Assembly (NCBI GenBank): GCA_947095585.1
Contig: OX352765.1
Location: 21,234,254-21,298,253, forward strand
DNA: 64,000 bases
Direction: 5' to 3'
Source of the DNA: Nephrocerus scutellatus
Taxonomy: Eukaryota > Arthropoda > Insecta > Diptera > Pipunculidae
How positions within the stretch are numbered: position 1 is the first letter of the stretch; each line of letters starts with the position of its first letter. The notes beneath the pieces were generated by a model. The model searched no databases. It was not told the DNA's origin and was given only the letters and a program-made list of their open reading frames with translations. Below, piece by piece: positions 47,901-58,378 of the stretch. A program made the translations under genes and the position numbers.

Positions 47901-48633
47901 CACACCGAAAAAGTGGAAGAAGCCGGGAAAGGCTTGCTTGAAATACGCCTCCATGGGATCATTTGTGCTATTGCAGGTGCGAGCTGAGTTCACATTATTG
48001 GCCAGCGATAAGATGTGTTCGAGAAGCGACATAATTGGTATACCAATGCTGGCCGAAAGGATAATTTTTCGCATCTGCCGATGGACATGTGGATCGCGGA
48101 TTGATGTCGTCATTTCCACTGTTTCCCAATGTTTCATCAGTTTCGGCCATTTGCGGGCGACTCCGATGAATGAATACATCACAAAGGTGTTGGACGAGAA
48201 AAATATCAGAGGAACTGTCAAAGAGAATGTGTTCTGTGTTTTTTTTGTCGTCACATAAGCGCGGTTCTTAAATCCCACTTACCAACACTTTCGAATCTCA
48301 AATCACGCAAGGTTATCCAGTAGAAGTTAATCGCTGTCATGGTAAATGACGTCAAGATGCCGAACACTGTAAACGCCATTCGCAGATTGAGAATTTTGAA
48401 TTTGAGTGATGATGCCGTTGGAGCGGAAATCCCCTCAATTGGAGCAATGGCAAAGCACTGTCCGATGGTGAGAACTTAATTTTGAGAATTTATGTCAATA
48501 ATTAGGTCCATCTCCTTGTTTAAATTTTAAGAGTTCAAAATATCTTACAAATTCTTATAGTTTGATGAAATGTTTCTTCACTGTTGTCTGGAAGTGCACC
48601 ACACTCAGCTGATGGAATTGACATTTTTTGCAT
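41948..48633 (-). CDS. Sugar gustatory receptor GR-E (Gr64-like), intact, two introns lost
   Basis: Sugar receptor family member. Exons in transcript order: 48549-48633, 48283-48474, 47751-48214, 47525-47679, 47227-47389, 42095-42184, 41948-42040; 413 aa with no stop. Exon 1 encodes 28 residues ending EETFHQTIRI, matching TFHRxx of the paralogs. Other landmarks: IGQCFAIAPIEGIS, HWETVEMTTSIRDP, FTWNFTDNFIIVVSLGLI, NNLFFICLQLF, IYFWYSLLYLIGRT, IALSGMQFFNITRK, TYELVLIQL. The third coding exon (464 nt) covers exons 3, 4 and 5 of the other genes, so introns 3 and 4 are absent. Intron 7 is 5.0 kb and contains the intact mariner, palindromic repeats and stray copies of the gene's own exons 1 and 9. 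The donor after 47751 (GTTGGT) is the least certain junction. Confidence 0.85.
42435..43738 (+). mobile_element. Full-length rosa-type (DD41D) mariner element
   Basis: Terminal inverted repeats share GGTGTTTTTTTARGAGGTT: 5' end from 42435, 3' end to 43738. The element is flanked by TA on both sides (42433-42434 and 43739-43740), the normal mariner target. Length is about 1304 bp with one intact transposase ORF. It lies in GR-E intron 7, antisense to the gene, inside the palindrome cluster. Confidence 0.85.
42547..43632 (+). CDS. Mariner transposase, DD41D (rosa-like) type
   Basis: 361 aa from the ATG at 42547; an ATG 12 codons upstream is in frame, but MNRLTPEQ fits family starts better. The N-terminal half holds helix-turn-helix DNA-binding segments (RFQIVEIYFQNQCSIKNVYR; later RRRAQQIGLCPSTLWKILRK). 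Catalytic acids: Asp in LFSDEAHFLLNG, Asp in FQQDGATCHTA and Asp in LTPLDYFLWG. The last two are separated by 41 residues, which defines the DD41D group known from Ceratitis rosa. It cuts and pastes the element using the terminal inverted repeats. No stop or frameshift, so it may be active or only recently silenced. Confidence 0.88.
   Translation: MNRLTPEQRFQIVEIYFQNQCSIKNVYRALREFYGAHNRPSETTIKNVITKFRSTFTLLDAKPPTRMRRVRTEENIAVVEASVEENDNLSIRRRAQQIGLCPSTLWKILRKDLGLVPYKIQLVQELKPHDHRLRREFSDWSLNQLNEDPFFYRKILFSDEAHFLLNGYVNKQNCRIWSKDNPHAVQELPMHPDKCTVWCGLWAGGIIGPYFFKNEEGRRVTVNGNRYRTMLNEFLLSNLEDMDMDEMWFQQDGATCHTARETIDLLKETFNDNIISRNGPVNWPPRSCDLTPLDYFLWGYVKSLVYVDKPQSIDALETNIQRVIADIRPQMLEKVLENWTSRMTFVKNSRGSHMPEIVFKC
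43929..45010. other. GR-E intron 7, no feature recognised
   Basis: AT-rich DNA without exon-like sequence. GTTGTCAGACCGG and TGCCCGG words near 44280-44330 do not form a clear repeat. Confidence 0.4.
45013..45333 (-). other. Open frame sharing a motif with GR-F intron 6
   Basis: A 106-codon minus frame contains EEEAKIPGVSRLPHPTDHHP. The minus strand at about 8220-8130, in GR-F intron 6, reads AEIPGVSPLTYPLTRP, and the DNA word GGGAAACGCCGGGTATTT is shared (8199-8216 and 45086-45103), next to GGTCAGTGGG-like repeats in both. I infer a coding part of an unidentified mobile element rather than a gene. Confidence 0.35.
45448..45859 (-). pseudogene. Stray copies of GR-E exon 1 (twice) around a copy of GR-E exon 9
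   Basis: 45448-45579 and 45728-45859 are 132-bp direct repeats, one substitution apart, that match GR-E exon 1 plus the start of intron 1 (48482-48650). The exon copies carry a TGA just before the donor (ATA TGA in place of ATA AGA), so they are not usable. Between them, 45580-45727 shows no difference from 41893-42040, the whole of GR-E exon 9 and its 3' flank. No acceptor precedes the exon 9 copy. All lie inside GR-E intron 7. Confidence 0.8.
46030..46640. repeat. Dispersed repeat, copy 2
   Basis: Partner of 11030-11600, with the shared blocks GAGTGCCTGGGCGAATGCAA, CCCTGGCAGCACGTTCG, TATCATTTGACACTAGGA and CCTAGGCCGCCC. A short GGTAACATCAG repeat lies near 46220-46290. Confidence 0.6.
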
Positions 48634-48649
48634 GAAATCCGCTGAAATT

Positions 48650-49139
48650 GAAAATAAACGTATGTGTTGCTTTAGTTAATTTTTTTGTATAGATTATATA
48701 ATAATATTTGTCCAAGTGGTAGCTTCTCACGACCTAGTTAAGAAGCTTTCCGTGTCAGTTATAACTTCTTGATTATGCTAACTTGGAATATCAACAACCT
48801 TTGGTTTAAATGTGGTCAGTTCAACTTTCTGAAGAGTATGTTCGTGTTTTTCCAGAAACTTATGGGATCAAAAATAATAAATGCAATCTAAATAACTTAA
48901 CAAGGACAGGTGCATATCTAAATTTATCAACATTTGGAAGCGCAGTATTTGAGAACTGCTAATTGCCCGAATTCGTTTGCATTACACTTGACGTGTAGAT
49001 AGGGAATGCACAAGTTTAAGGGTATGTTAGGCATAGTGCAAGTTTTAAAATAGCTCTGAAAAACAAAAAGTAGAGAGAAATATAAATCCCTTTTTTTATA
49101 GCACAAGTAAAAAAACAACCCCAAAGAATTAAAACATTT
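48650..49139. other. Upstream region of GR-E
   Basis: It should hold the GR-E promoter. Near 48720-48765 there is a short piece of the SINE (AAGAAGCTTTCCGTGTCAGT). No other feature is visible. Confidence 0.4.
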
Positions 49140-49510
49140 CTTGTAAACCCTCTAATCAGATATACACATGTGTGCAAAGTTTGCATAAAATTTTTGAAAA
49201 AATTACACTTCCAAATATTTACAATAAGTGTTGTCCGTCGGAGATACTCGTGTATAAGATTTTCAGAAAATCAGGTAAAATAAAAAAAAAATTGTATGGT
49301 AGTCCTCCCGACCCGATGATGCCCGATCACTACCAAATTACAAAAGTTGTTGTCACCAGAAATATAAATGTATGCAAAATTTGAAGAAAATCGCGCTTTG
49401 GGAAGTAGGTTAAAAATTGATAGCAAGATTTCACCACCGACAGAATGAACGAACGACAGAACCATGCCGACGAGAAGTTAATACAGAGAATTTACCCTTG
49501 CTTTTTGGCT
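49140..49510. repeat. Dispersed repeat related to 23930-24270, copy 2
   Basis: It carries ATATACACATGTGTGCAAAG, a GGAGATACTCGTGTATAAG variant, CCTCCCGACCCGATGA and the end GAGAAGTTAATACAGAGAAT. The CCAG run of copy 1 is replaced by GAACGAACGACAGAACC. Confidence 0.55.
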
Positions 49511-50039
49511 TTGCCGCAGTCGGGTAAAAAGACTACGATCCAAATATGGTACTGAAATAATTTAGGAAATAACCTTCCCACCTCGAACAGTTGACTCTCA
49601 TTCAATAGAAGAACTTCTAGACTTCGCCGGCTGATAATGCAAATGAGAATGATTAGTTTTTACCTATCAAGTTGTGTATAGGCGGGATTCTACTTTCACC
49701 AGATCAAAGTAAAATGGGGATTGGAAGAGGGTAATCTACCACAACACGAACACATCCTCCTTTGTACTTTTTACAAAGTTCTGAGCATTTAAATGGGACG
49801 GTTATTGTAATTTTTTTGAGTGTGTGCTTCTTCTTTGTCTAGTGTATCTAGTACAACTGGTGTAGGCGTCGTAATCAACCAATACAACATGAACTCCTAG
49901 AACCTTGACAGATAGACTTAATAAGTAGTAGGCACAATAAACTACGTTCAGATGCAATGATCGATAACATTGTTCCATTGTAAAAAGCTGAATGGAAACA
50001 ACGCATGAGTGACAGGGGCTCTTAAAATCAAACGTATTT

Positions 50040-50967
50040 TTTAAGGATTCTTTTGGCAGCTCTGGTGGTCAGCCATCAGCAGAATAGGGGGAATAACACA
50101 GAATGCTTTAGAATTGCAGGTGGCCGTAACTATCTCTGACTGGTTGAAGTGCGATCCAACCTCCAAGCGGTGGCCGCCGGTAATTTTCCTCCAATGCAGG
50201 AAAAGTTCGAGCTCCGAGCGCGGATTGCATCATCACGAAAGACTGCATCCGTGAATTAGATTCGAGTCAACATGGCTGCCCTTCGCAACGAAGAGACCAG
50301 AAAAACCTACGGTCAAGCGATAGGACTCGCTCTAAATGCAGGGGGAGTTGCTTAATGGCCAGCTAACTGAGGAATTGGAGGTTTCACAGATGACCCAAGA
50401 CCATACTATGATGCCGCCACCAAGCATAGACGAAGTTTGCAAAGCGATAATTCGGCTCAAAAATAATAAAGGTCCCGGGATCAGAGGGATCCCAGCGAAA
50501 CTCGGTAAATCATGAAATAATAGTGCAAGTATGGGAGGATGTAGCGATGCCAGAACACCGGCGGAAGGCATCTTGTGCCCCATACATAAGAAAGGAATTA
50601 TTACAACATGCAGCCATTAACAGGGTATAACGTTGCTGAGTACCGCGTATAAGATTTTCTCCTCTATCCTTCAAGACAGAATAGCCCCATACGTTAAAGT
50701 CAGGCGGCACGAAATTTGGAGCTGCAGATAGATAAGAGCAAAACAAAGCCTTCGTTGGAAGGATGGCGTAGACCAGGACACCAAGAGTTTAGGGATGCAT
50801 AACTGGATGACATCGGCTTAAAATCGGTACTTTTTGCGGGAAGCCAGGACCGGACCCCGGTTGAAGAGCCAAATATGATGAGATGAGGAGATACTACGAT
50901 ACCATTACCTGCGCCCCGTGGTTCATTAGAAATGAAAATATCAAAAAAAAAAAAAAAAAAAAAAAAA
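50040..50967 (+). mobile_element. Internally deleted LINE copy ending in poly(A)
   Basis: Same family as 548-1580: LLNGQLTEELE near 50345 and KNNKGPGIRGIPAKL near 50460-50510. The RT core is missing, and the tail with GWRRPGHQEFRDA (about 50760-50800) runs into about 26 A at 50941-50966. The pure A tail marks the 3' end of a retroposed copy. Dead by deletion and frameshift. Confidence 0.7.
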
Positions 50968-53320
50968 ACAGCAAAGTATAAATTATCATCAAAAGTTTGG
51001 AAATCCACCCCAATTCTCTCGGTAGAAGCCTCTTAACCGCAAATAGGCACAAAAGACTAAAGAAAAGTGATACTCTATACTTGCTAGATTATGTTCCAAC
51101 TTGATTATCTCTTAAAATTGTAAATCAGATCTTTGCTTAAAAACTTGATAGTTCAATACACTGGTAAAGAACATTATTGTATATATTGATTTGAAAACCT
51201 ATTGTAAAAGTGTTTGAATGATTGATTCAAAACTTCCTAAAACCAGATTTTAATCAAACTTTTCAACACATTCTCTAAACATTAGAAAGTGATCGGGCCC
51301 AGGGCCGAGGGGCTTTCATTCCCACTTTTTTCAAATTATCCCAATTTTATGAGTAACTCCAATGACACCCTTACCCTTTCTGTAAAAATTTGGAAGTAAT
51401 CGGGCAGCAGGAAAGAGGAGCTCTCCTATTATTTTTTATTTAAAATCAACTCCGATGACAACACTTTCTGTAGAAGTTTGGAAGTGATAAGACCCCATAG
51501 GAAAGGGGCTTTCATATAATTATTCAAAAGAAAAAGACAAAACAATACAATACACACACAAAGTTGAATTATTTTATTTAAAATCTGAACTCCGGTACAA
51601 GTTCATTTGCAAGGGATCTTCGGCTTACTAAGTTAGCTACTGGATATTAAAATTGTTATTTAAATTCACAAATAAAAGTACATAATATAGGTTGAAGACT
51701 TACCTGGGTATATCAGAGTCATTTTGTTGTACCAAAAGTAATAATTCCCTTCCTACTTTTCCTTTGAGAAAAGACGTTTTGTCCCCAAGGAATCAATTTG
51801 GGTTAAAAAAGTTCATATGCCAGGCTAGTGATAAAATATATACCTAACGCTTGTTTGTTGTCATCCAAGGCAGCAAGTATAAAGAACGCACCGTAGCTTC
51901 AAACTAAGCACAGCACTTCACGGAAACACCATTGATGTGAGTTCACGTACAAACCTTAAACATAAAACTGTAAGAAATTAACAATTTTTTTTATGCTTAC
52001 TCGACTGTAGAGGCTGAAATATGAGACTAACATAACATTATGTCATAAAAATGATAAAAACCAACTCTCTCTTGCTTGAGGTATGCAAATAGTGCGTAGT
52101 CATTTAGGATGGATTGTCTTCTAAAAGATACCATTTGTGGGCATAACTTTCTTTTTATAGTAATTGGGTATATGTTATGTAAAACTTTTGTGTTTTACAG
52201 ACGATGACCTAAACAAAAATTCGACAACAAACTCGGCCTTCTAATACGTATTAGGGTGATTTCTATGCCTGGGAACTTCTCGTCATCTTAATTGTTCCGT
52301 TTCTTGGTGTTGAAATGGGTGGGAGCTGTGAGGAAACGCCTTCATTTATTACGAGCTGATTAACTTTGTTTTTTTTTTTATTTGTCAATGGTCGTTGAAA
52401 TATTTATTCCTTTACTTTACTTAGCTTTGTTTATTGCTAAGGAGTTGTAGTAGTGTCGGAGTAGTAGTCGTTACACGGAATATTAGCCTTAAAGTCAAAG
52501 ATCTAAGTTTTAACAAAAAATCATCATAAATTCTACTGTCAATAAAATCTATTGAAATGTTTTGACTTTGAATTAAACTAATAATGCAATTGGTATTTTT
52601 TTTAAAAAAATTTGTTTAATGTATTTCTATAAAGAACCAAAAACGTTCAACTCTTTAAACCGCTTTTGAATTCAAATTTGAATGAAACACGTTCAGGCTG
52701 ACGGAGAGACGCATCTTTAGTGGCAGGTTGTTGTAGTGCTTAATTTTTGGTCAGTGGTTTCAATCAAAAGGATATCTCCTACTCACCTTTCTTGTTTTAT
52801 CTAACAAGTACTCGGCGGAATCATGCTGTCAATCCAAGGCTAATTCCCAATAGAGAAACACCAGGCGAATGTCAAGAGGATATCTAAGAGTTCCTCAAAA
52901 AACATCCAGCCAATTGCTGTAACTCACAAACTTAAAGATTTCTCTTAAATTTGAATACAAATAACTTTCAATGGGATTCAGTCGTGCAAGACTGGCATTT
53001 GCATAGCAAATCGCTGACAGAATGCTGTGGAGGTGCTCCACTGAAAGCGCAAACAAACAACAGAACATGAATCATTATTCATCGGGCTCGGGACATAGAA
53101 TGATGACGACATCATGAGAGTATGCTTTGAGTATACTTCAGAAATTTAACAAATTGAAAGGATGCATTTGGAAAAATTACAATTGGATTTTGTATTTAGT
53201 AGTTTTATAGCTTAGCTAGTTCTTTGAGTGTCATCAGGATTACGAAATTGAATAATAAATCGTCGTCAACGTTCCATTCCGGAATTTAATTTCATATGGC
53301 TCAGAGGTGCAGGAGCGCAA
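50968..53320. other. Long stretch without a gene
   Basis: I see no exon I can defend. Contents include a dispersed repeat at 51290-51540 related to 14960-15190, with GATCGGGCCCAGGGCCGAGG. A good splice-donor-like GTAAGT on the minus strand near 51700 has no matching exon. The rest is AT-rich. Confidence 0.45.
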
Positions 53321-53329
53321 CATACACTA

Positions 53330-54350
53330 CTGCTTTTTATACAGAAGCCCCAAATTAGACAATGTTTCAAATCAGAGCGAGTTTGATGCACTGTCTGATT
53401 CAATTTAAAGAATTGTCACAAAATACGAGTATTGTAAAACTGAAATCGTTATTTCGGGCGATTTCAATGTAAACAATTCTGGGTGGCTTCACCATTCTGG
53501 CCAGATAACACCGGAAGGAAGGTGTGTTGAGATGTTCGCTTAGTTTAAACACCTTACTCAGCTTGTCAATGAGCCTACAAGAATACCTGACATTGCAATT
53601 CATTTCGCAAACAGCCTCGACTTGTTCCTTACCTCTCGTCCTGATAATTACTCCGTCAATGTATTATCGCCTATAGGCTCGTCTGATCATTGTGTAGTAT
53701 CAGCTAATTTCTCGATAATAAACCACGCAGTTAGAGGAAAAACTCCGAAAAAACCAGTATGGCAATACGAGAAAGCCAATTGGGATGGCCTTAACAACTT
53801 CTTTGGGATAATTCACTGGTCGCTATTTTTTTCGTGATAGCAACATGGATGCCGCCGCTGACGCAAGAGCAAACATCATCCTTATTGGTATGAGAAATGT
53901 TAAACCAAAGGATGATGGATGTTATGACTCGAGCTGTAGGATAAGAGAGGTATGCTTTCGGTTTTACAAAGCTAACCCTATACTGAGGAAAACCGAAAAA
54001 ATTTAAACGATGCAGAAATGACTGGAATTCTCATCTTCAGCGAGTCAAGTTCGCCTACGACCAAAAATTGAGGCAAAAAATACAACAATGTCCCAAAGGT
54101 AGTAAAAATTGTTGGTCCTTTGTGAAAAGAATCTTTGTGAAAAGAATCAAAAGTACAGCCTCGTCGTCAATTCCAACGGTCATTTATAATGACATTCCAG
54201 TTGTCAACTCTTAAGACAAAGTCAATCTGTTTGCTGCACATTTTGCAGCTAGCTCCACGCTTACAGATTGTTCATTGTTGTCGCCTGCACTTCCGAGTAT
54301 AGAACACCCTATGGGACAGATCTTAATTCGTACTCGTTCAGTTGCTACAG
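53330..54350 (+). mobile_element. Jockey-like LINE endonuclease remnant
   Basis: VISGDFNVNNSGWLHHSGQI (about 53450-53510) and NSLDLFLTSRPDNYSVNVLS, then PIGSSDHCVVSANFS (about 53610-53720), match the apurinic endonuclease of Jockey/CR1-type LINEs, including the GDFN and SDH catalytic boxes. The linker toward RT (SFVKRI, FAAHFAASSTLTD, about 54115-54265) is present but out of frame. No RT core follows. Confidence 0.7.
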
Positions 54351-55471
54351 TTTTAAACGATCTCAACATTCACAAATCCGCTGTGCCAAGCATATAGCCG
54401 AGCATTATAAGGGTGCGAACCCCTTTAAGCGTGCGCGAATTATAAAAAAAATTCCACAAGAGTGCTTAAGAACCCCCTCCAACAAGAATAAAAACAGAAT
54501 ACATTTTTAAGAAGATATGTGGGTGCCATTATAATCCAAAAGAATTTCGTTAAAAAGCTAAATGCAAACAAAAATCTCGGGGTAACTTATAAGAAACTCG
54601 TAAAATTTGAAATATCATTAAAAGTTGTTGTAATTTGGTCAGATTTATCGATAAATTCTGATAAATTTGCTTTGTAAAAACAACGTGTTACTCTTGCTTT
54701 TGTCTCAAACATATGGCAGTGTACTTCACTCCAACTGTGCCACAAATTGTTTAGAATTACTCTCCAGTAGGGGGTGGAATCGGCACAGTATATTTCCTCG
54801 GTGTCTTTGAACGGCTTCGTGTCCTGCACCATTTGTGTGAAATGGAAATTACAAATTGTGAAAAGTTTGCACACCCTCCCTCTAACCACCCATATTTCAT
54901 GCTACCTTCCGAGGAATTACGCAAACGTTCAGTTTATGAGCTTTAAGGATAAAATAAAACTTCAAATGCTAAATAATTAAACATTTGCATAAATTACAAC
55001 AACAAGTATTGACATTAAGATGTTTCCTCCTGTCCACAGCTGTGTGTTAAAACTTTCTGAGGCACTTTCTCAACATTTTGAGTGTCTTTTAAATTTAAAG
55101 GGTTCTGCATTTTCCATACATTTATCGCAAGTTATCTGTAATTATTGATTAAAAAAACTTGTCCTGCTAGTTTCAGTAAAGCAACACGCATATCGTCATG
55201 TGCATGTGCAGTGCACATTACTCGATGTGTCTATGTGGGTGGTGAAAAAAGTGCGTGATTTCGGTTGCGATTCTTAGTTCCGCTAGAACTTATTACAGAA
55301 GTATTCAAACTCTTGAGGAGGAAAGGAAATGAAACTAACAAAAAACATCAACTGGGTGTCCAGGCAGGAGAAAACATTTCACAAGATTAAAAGAGTGCAA
55401 CAGAGGAAAATCGCTCCCGAGAAAGGGTAACAAATCAGAACAATTTAATCTAATAGATGTAAGCTTTACAG
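54351..55471. other. Spacer upstream of GR-G
   Basis: No feature is recognised with confidence. An upstream GR-G exon may be hidden here, because the first exon found begins at an acceptor rather than at a start codon. Confidence 0.4.
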
Positions 55472-55766
55472 TATACCTTGTCTAGATTGTCACACACTGA
55501 AATTTCACCCGTCATTGAGAAAACCCGACGACGCTCCATGCGAGGTATGTTTAGAATGTGCCTCATAAAATAATATTTTAAAATGTACCTAAGGTGTAAG
55601 TTCAGAGTGTATATGTGGAATTGTGCATAAAATGTTTGAAGTCAAAGTAAAGTTTCATTGAAATTTCTACTTTATATGTTGTTTTTAGTGAAAAATCTTC
55701 TGTTTCGGAAGGGTGTTAAGGAGGATTACATGTTTGATGGCACATTCCAAGAGGCAATTGCTCCAG
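55472..55766 (+). CDS. Sugar gustatory receptor GR-G, first exons only (partial)
   Basis: Two exons. Exon a is 55472-55544 (acceptor TTTACAG, donor GTATGT), or only from the ATG at 55538. Exon b is 55689-55766 (acceptor TTTTTAG, donor GTAAAT). They join in phase 1 to read KTRRRSMRVKNLLFRKG and then EDYMFDGTFQEAIAP, ending at the same place and phase as exon 1 of the other receptors (TFHRAIGP). I infer a seventh sugar receptor on the plus strand. No exon 2 is found up to 57185, where a Gypsy LTR begins, so the gene is either split by that element and continues beyond the window, or truncated. Confidence 0.6.
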
Positions 55767-57184
55767 GTAAATGGTATTTGTGTGTGAAGGGAATTTCTGT
55801 GATTAGAAATCTCTTTTTTTGATATATAATGACAGGATAACGATTTCAAAGCCAACCTATTGTAAACATAGAAGTTCTCTTGTACTCCTTATAAAAATTC
55901 GCGTATGTTCTTGAGATAACCAAAAGTGTTAATAAATCTTAAAAAACCAGCTCATAAAAATTAAAATTCTTTAATGTCCAAATGACAGAATGCAGTGTCA
56001 ACTTATTGTTCAATTTGTAGGTTGCTGTCGACGAAAAAGGGCATTTCCTTATAAACAAAAATAATAACACAATTCAGTAAAAAAACACGTCAATTAAATT
56101 AAGCATAAAACATTTAATAAGCAAGATCTAATTAACAGTAAAATGGAATGTTCATAATCAATTGGATTTTTATCTTTTGACATAATTGTTAATGAAAGTA
56201 CATAAAGTATTTACCTCAAGTTATATGGTTTATTAATTTATTTATTTAAAAATTATAGCTTTGCAGTTTCCCGTAGAATTTGTGATTAGTTGGGTATGGC
56301 TTACTATGTTTCTTATAATAATATTGACCCGAAATATTATTATGAGAAAAAGCCTGGCGAAAAGCCTTAAGTTTCGTCATCAAAATTCGTCAAAAAAATT
56401 AACAAAAAATTTTCAACGAAATAAAGAGGTTTTGCTTTTTTTTTTTTTTTTAAAAACAAAAAGTTAGTAACACCTTTAATAGTAAATTTTATAAAACATC
56501 GAAGCAGGAGTCGAATCAAAATTAGTTAAAGATTGTCGAAACATTTATACAAATGTCAATATACTAAGATCATTGTACAAACCACCAACATCACTCTGCA
56601 AAGATCGAGACGGAAATATACTGTGTGACAGAACTATAGAATACTTCATCATTAGGTAGAGTACTTTGATATACTTTTAAGCGATGAAGCTGCTGAAAGT
56701 ATAAATCTTGAATGCTACACACAAACTGTGTAACCGACAGTTTAAAAAGCGACATAAATAAAAAGACAATTAAAGCCAACAAAAAGTAAAAAACTTATGG
56801 AATGCTAATGCCCTGTTAAAGCATAAAAATGAGCTCCAAGCTATCCTTGAGCTAAAGAACATTGATGTATGTTTAACACATTCAAAACATCAATCGTTTG
56901 TTAAATTTAACAACTACGAGACATATTGTACAAACCATCCAAACAATAATTGCAAGTGCAATTATTGTCAAGCAGTGTTTAGAATACTACGAGGAAGAAA
57001 AACTATGTTCAGTGGAGTTTCAAGCCTCAGCCTGCTTAGTGGCCAACTGATCATAATAAAACTCCTAATCTAATAGACTTTTATAACAAAACAAGTCTCA
57101 AGAAAATATCTGACAATAGAAGACGGTACAGATCTCGCTTCCGATCATTCCTCGGTCTGCTTGAGCCTCTACGACCAAATAACT
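55767..57184. other. Region between GR-G exon b and the Gypsy LTR
   Basis: AT-rich. A 68-codon frame at 56261-56467 has a hydrophobic start (FVISWVWLTMFLIIIL), but it does not align with exon 2 of the paralogs. I see no further receptor exon. Confidence 0.4.
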
Positions 57185-58365
57185 TGTAACAGTCTTTTGC
57201 TCGGGTGACGCTCGCCGGTCACCCAGGGTTCTTTCTCCTTCTCGCTCGTCGTTACAAATTAAAAGATTGTTGGTTTTCGATATAAAATTACAATTCTTCT
57301 TTATTTCTTGATCTCTTAGTCTATACGTACTTACATATAAATATACTTAAATAAACTTACGATACGTTGGTTTGTACGTACTCGGTACGGGGAAACCAGG
57401 GGAACTTGATTGCAGCCGAGAGTATTCGACTGCGGAAAAGGGGGTTGATGGGCGGCTTCTGCTCTTTAAGTGGTTGCTACTAGAGCACACGAGCAGCGTT
57501 CTACGGAACAGCGCGGTATAGTGAATTACTATACGAGTAAGCAAGCGAGGTCCGGGGGATAGCTACCACACTGGGAGCAAGCGGACTGCTTAGTGTCTTG
57601 TAAATTACAATATAGCGATACTACCTGGTTTTACAACCTCGATCGTTCGCTATACTGCAATAGACACAGTAAGTATGGGTGTACAACACAACAAAATTAG
57701 CCCGGTTTTACAACCTTGACAATTTTGTTATATTGACCTAGACAAAGAAAGTACGAGTATATAATGCAGCACAGTTGTCTGGTTTTACAACCTCGGCAAC
57801 GTGTTACATTAATATGACTCGGCTAGCCTTGTCACCAAAAAAAAGGGGCTGTTCGTGGAGAACAGTAGTCAGCGAAAAGCTGTCGGTAAAGGGGGAATTT
57901 GTTGTGAACCACAACGCTTTCTTCCCTTTGAGTAGGTAAAGCTGCCTTGCCGCAGTATAGTCTACTCTTGAATAGATTTTACTACCGTGCCGTAGTATAT
58001 TCTATTCTAATTTTTGTTGATTGATTGGAGCATATAAGTGTGTCTTAATAGTTGAATTCCTTGGGAATTTTGTTTTCCCCTTTTTGGAAAAATTATTTGA
58101 TTATAAATAATATCATTGATAAATTTCTATCATTCATTGGGCGAAAAACCCTTTTCCCGCAAAAAATAATTTCGTTGGTTCAACCGCCGGATTGAACCTT
58201 ATACGTACTGCATACCGGCCGAGTACACTCGTATTGCGCTAAATTGATATAATGCAAAATAGGTTAATTTTGCATTATATATCGAGTGACTGGGTTTGTT
58301 TTTGTATAGCAATTACTTTAGACATATGGTTTGTAGCGAAGTGGTATTTAACCAACTTCGTTACA
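57185..58365 (-). repeat. Gypsy 3' LTR (1181 bp)
   Basis: The ends are TGTAAC and GTTACA, the usual short inverted termini. On the plus side it is followed by CCCCCCCTACTTC, i.e. a purine tract in element sense directly before the LTR. An AATAAA in element sense lies at 57300-57305. Three imperfect copies of a unit of about 80-85 bp with GGTTTTACAACCTYG lie at about 57623-57810. The other LTR is outside the window, so the boundary rests on termini and purine tract. Confidence 0.75.
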
Positions 58366-58378
58366 TTCCCCCCCTACT

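Noticed and set aside
51680..51735. Candidate GR-E exon 1 (MTLIYP before a GTAAGT donor, minus strand)
   Set aside because: The exon at 48549-48633 fits phase, family motif (TFHQTIRI) and a 74-bp intron much better.
56261..56467. Hydrophobic frame as GR-G exon 2
   Set aside because: It lacks the FGxxPVSG-type start of exon 2, and no matching length or phase is found.
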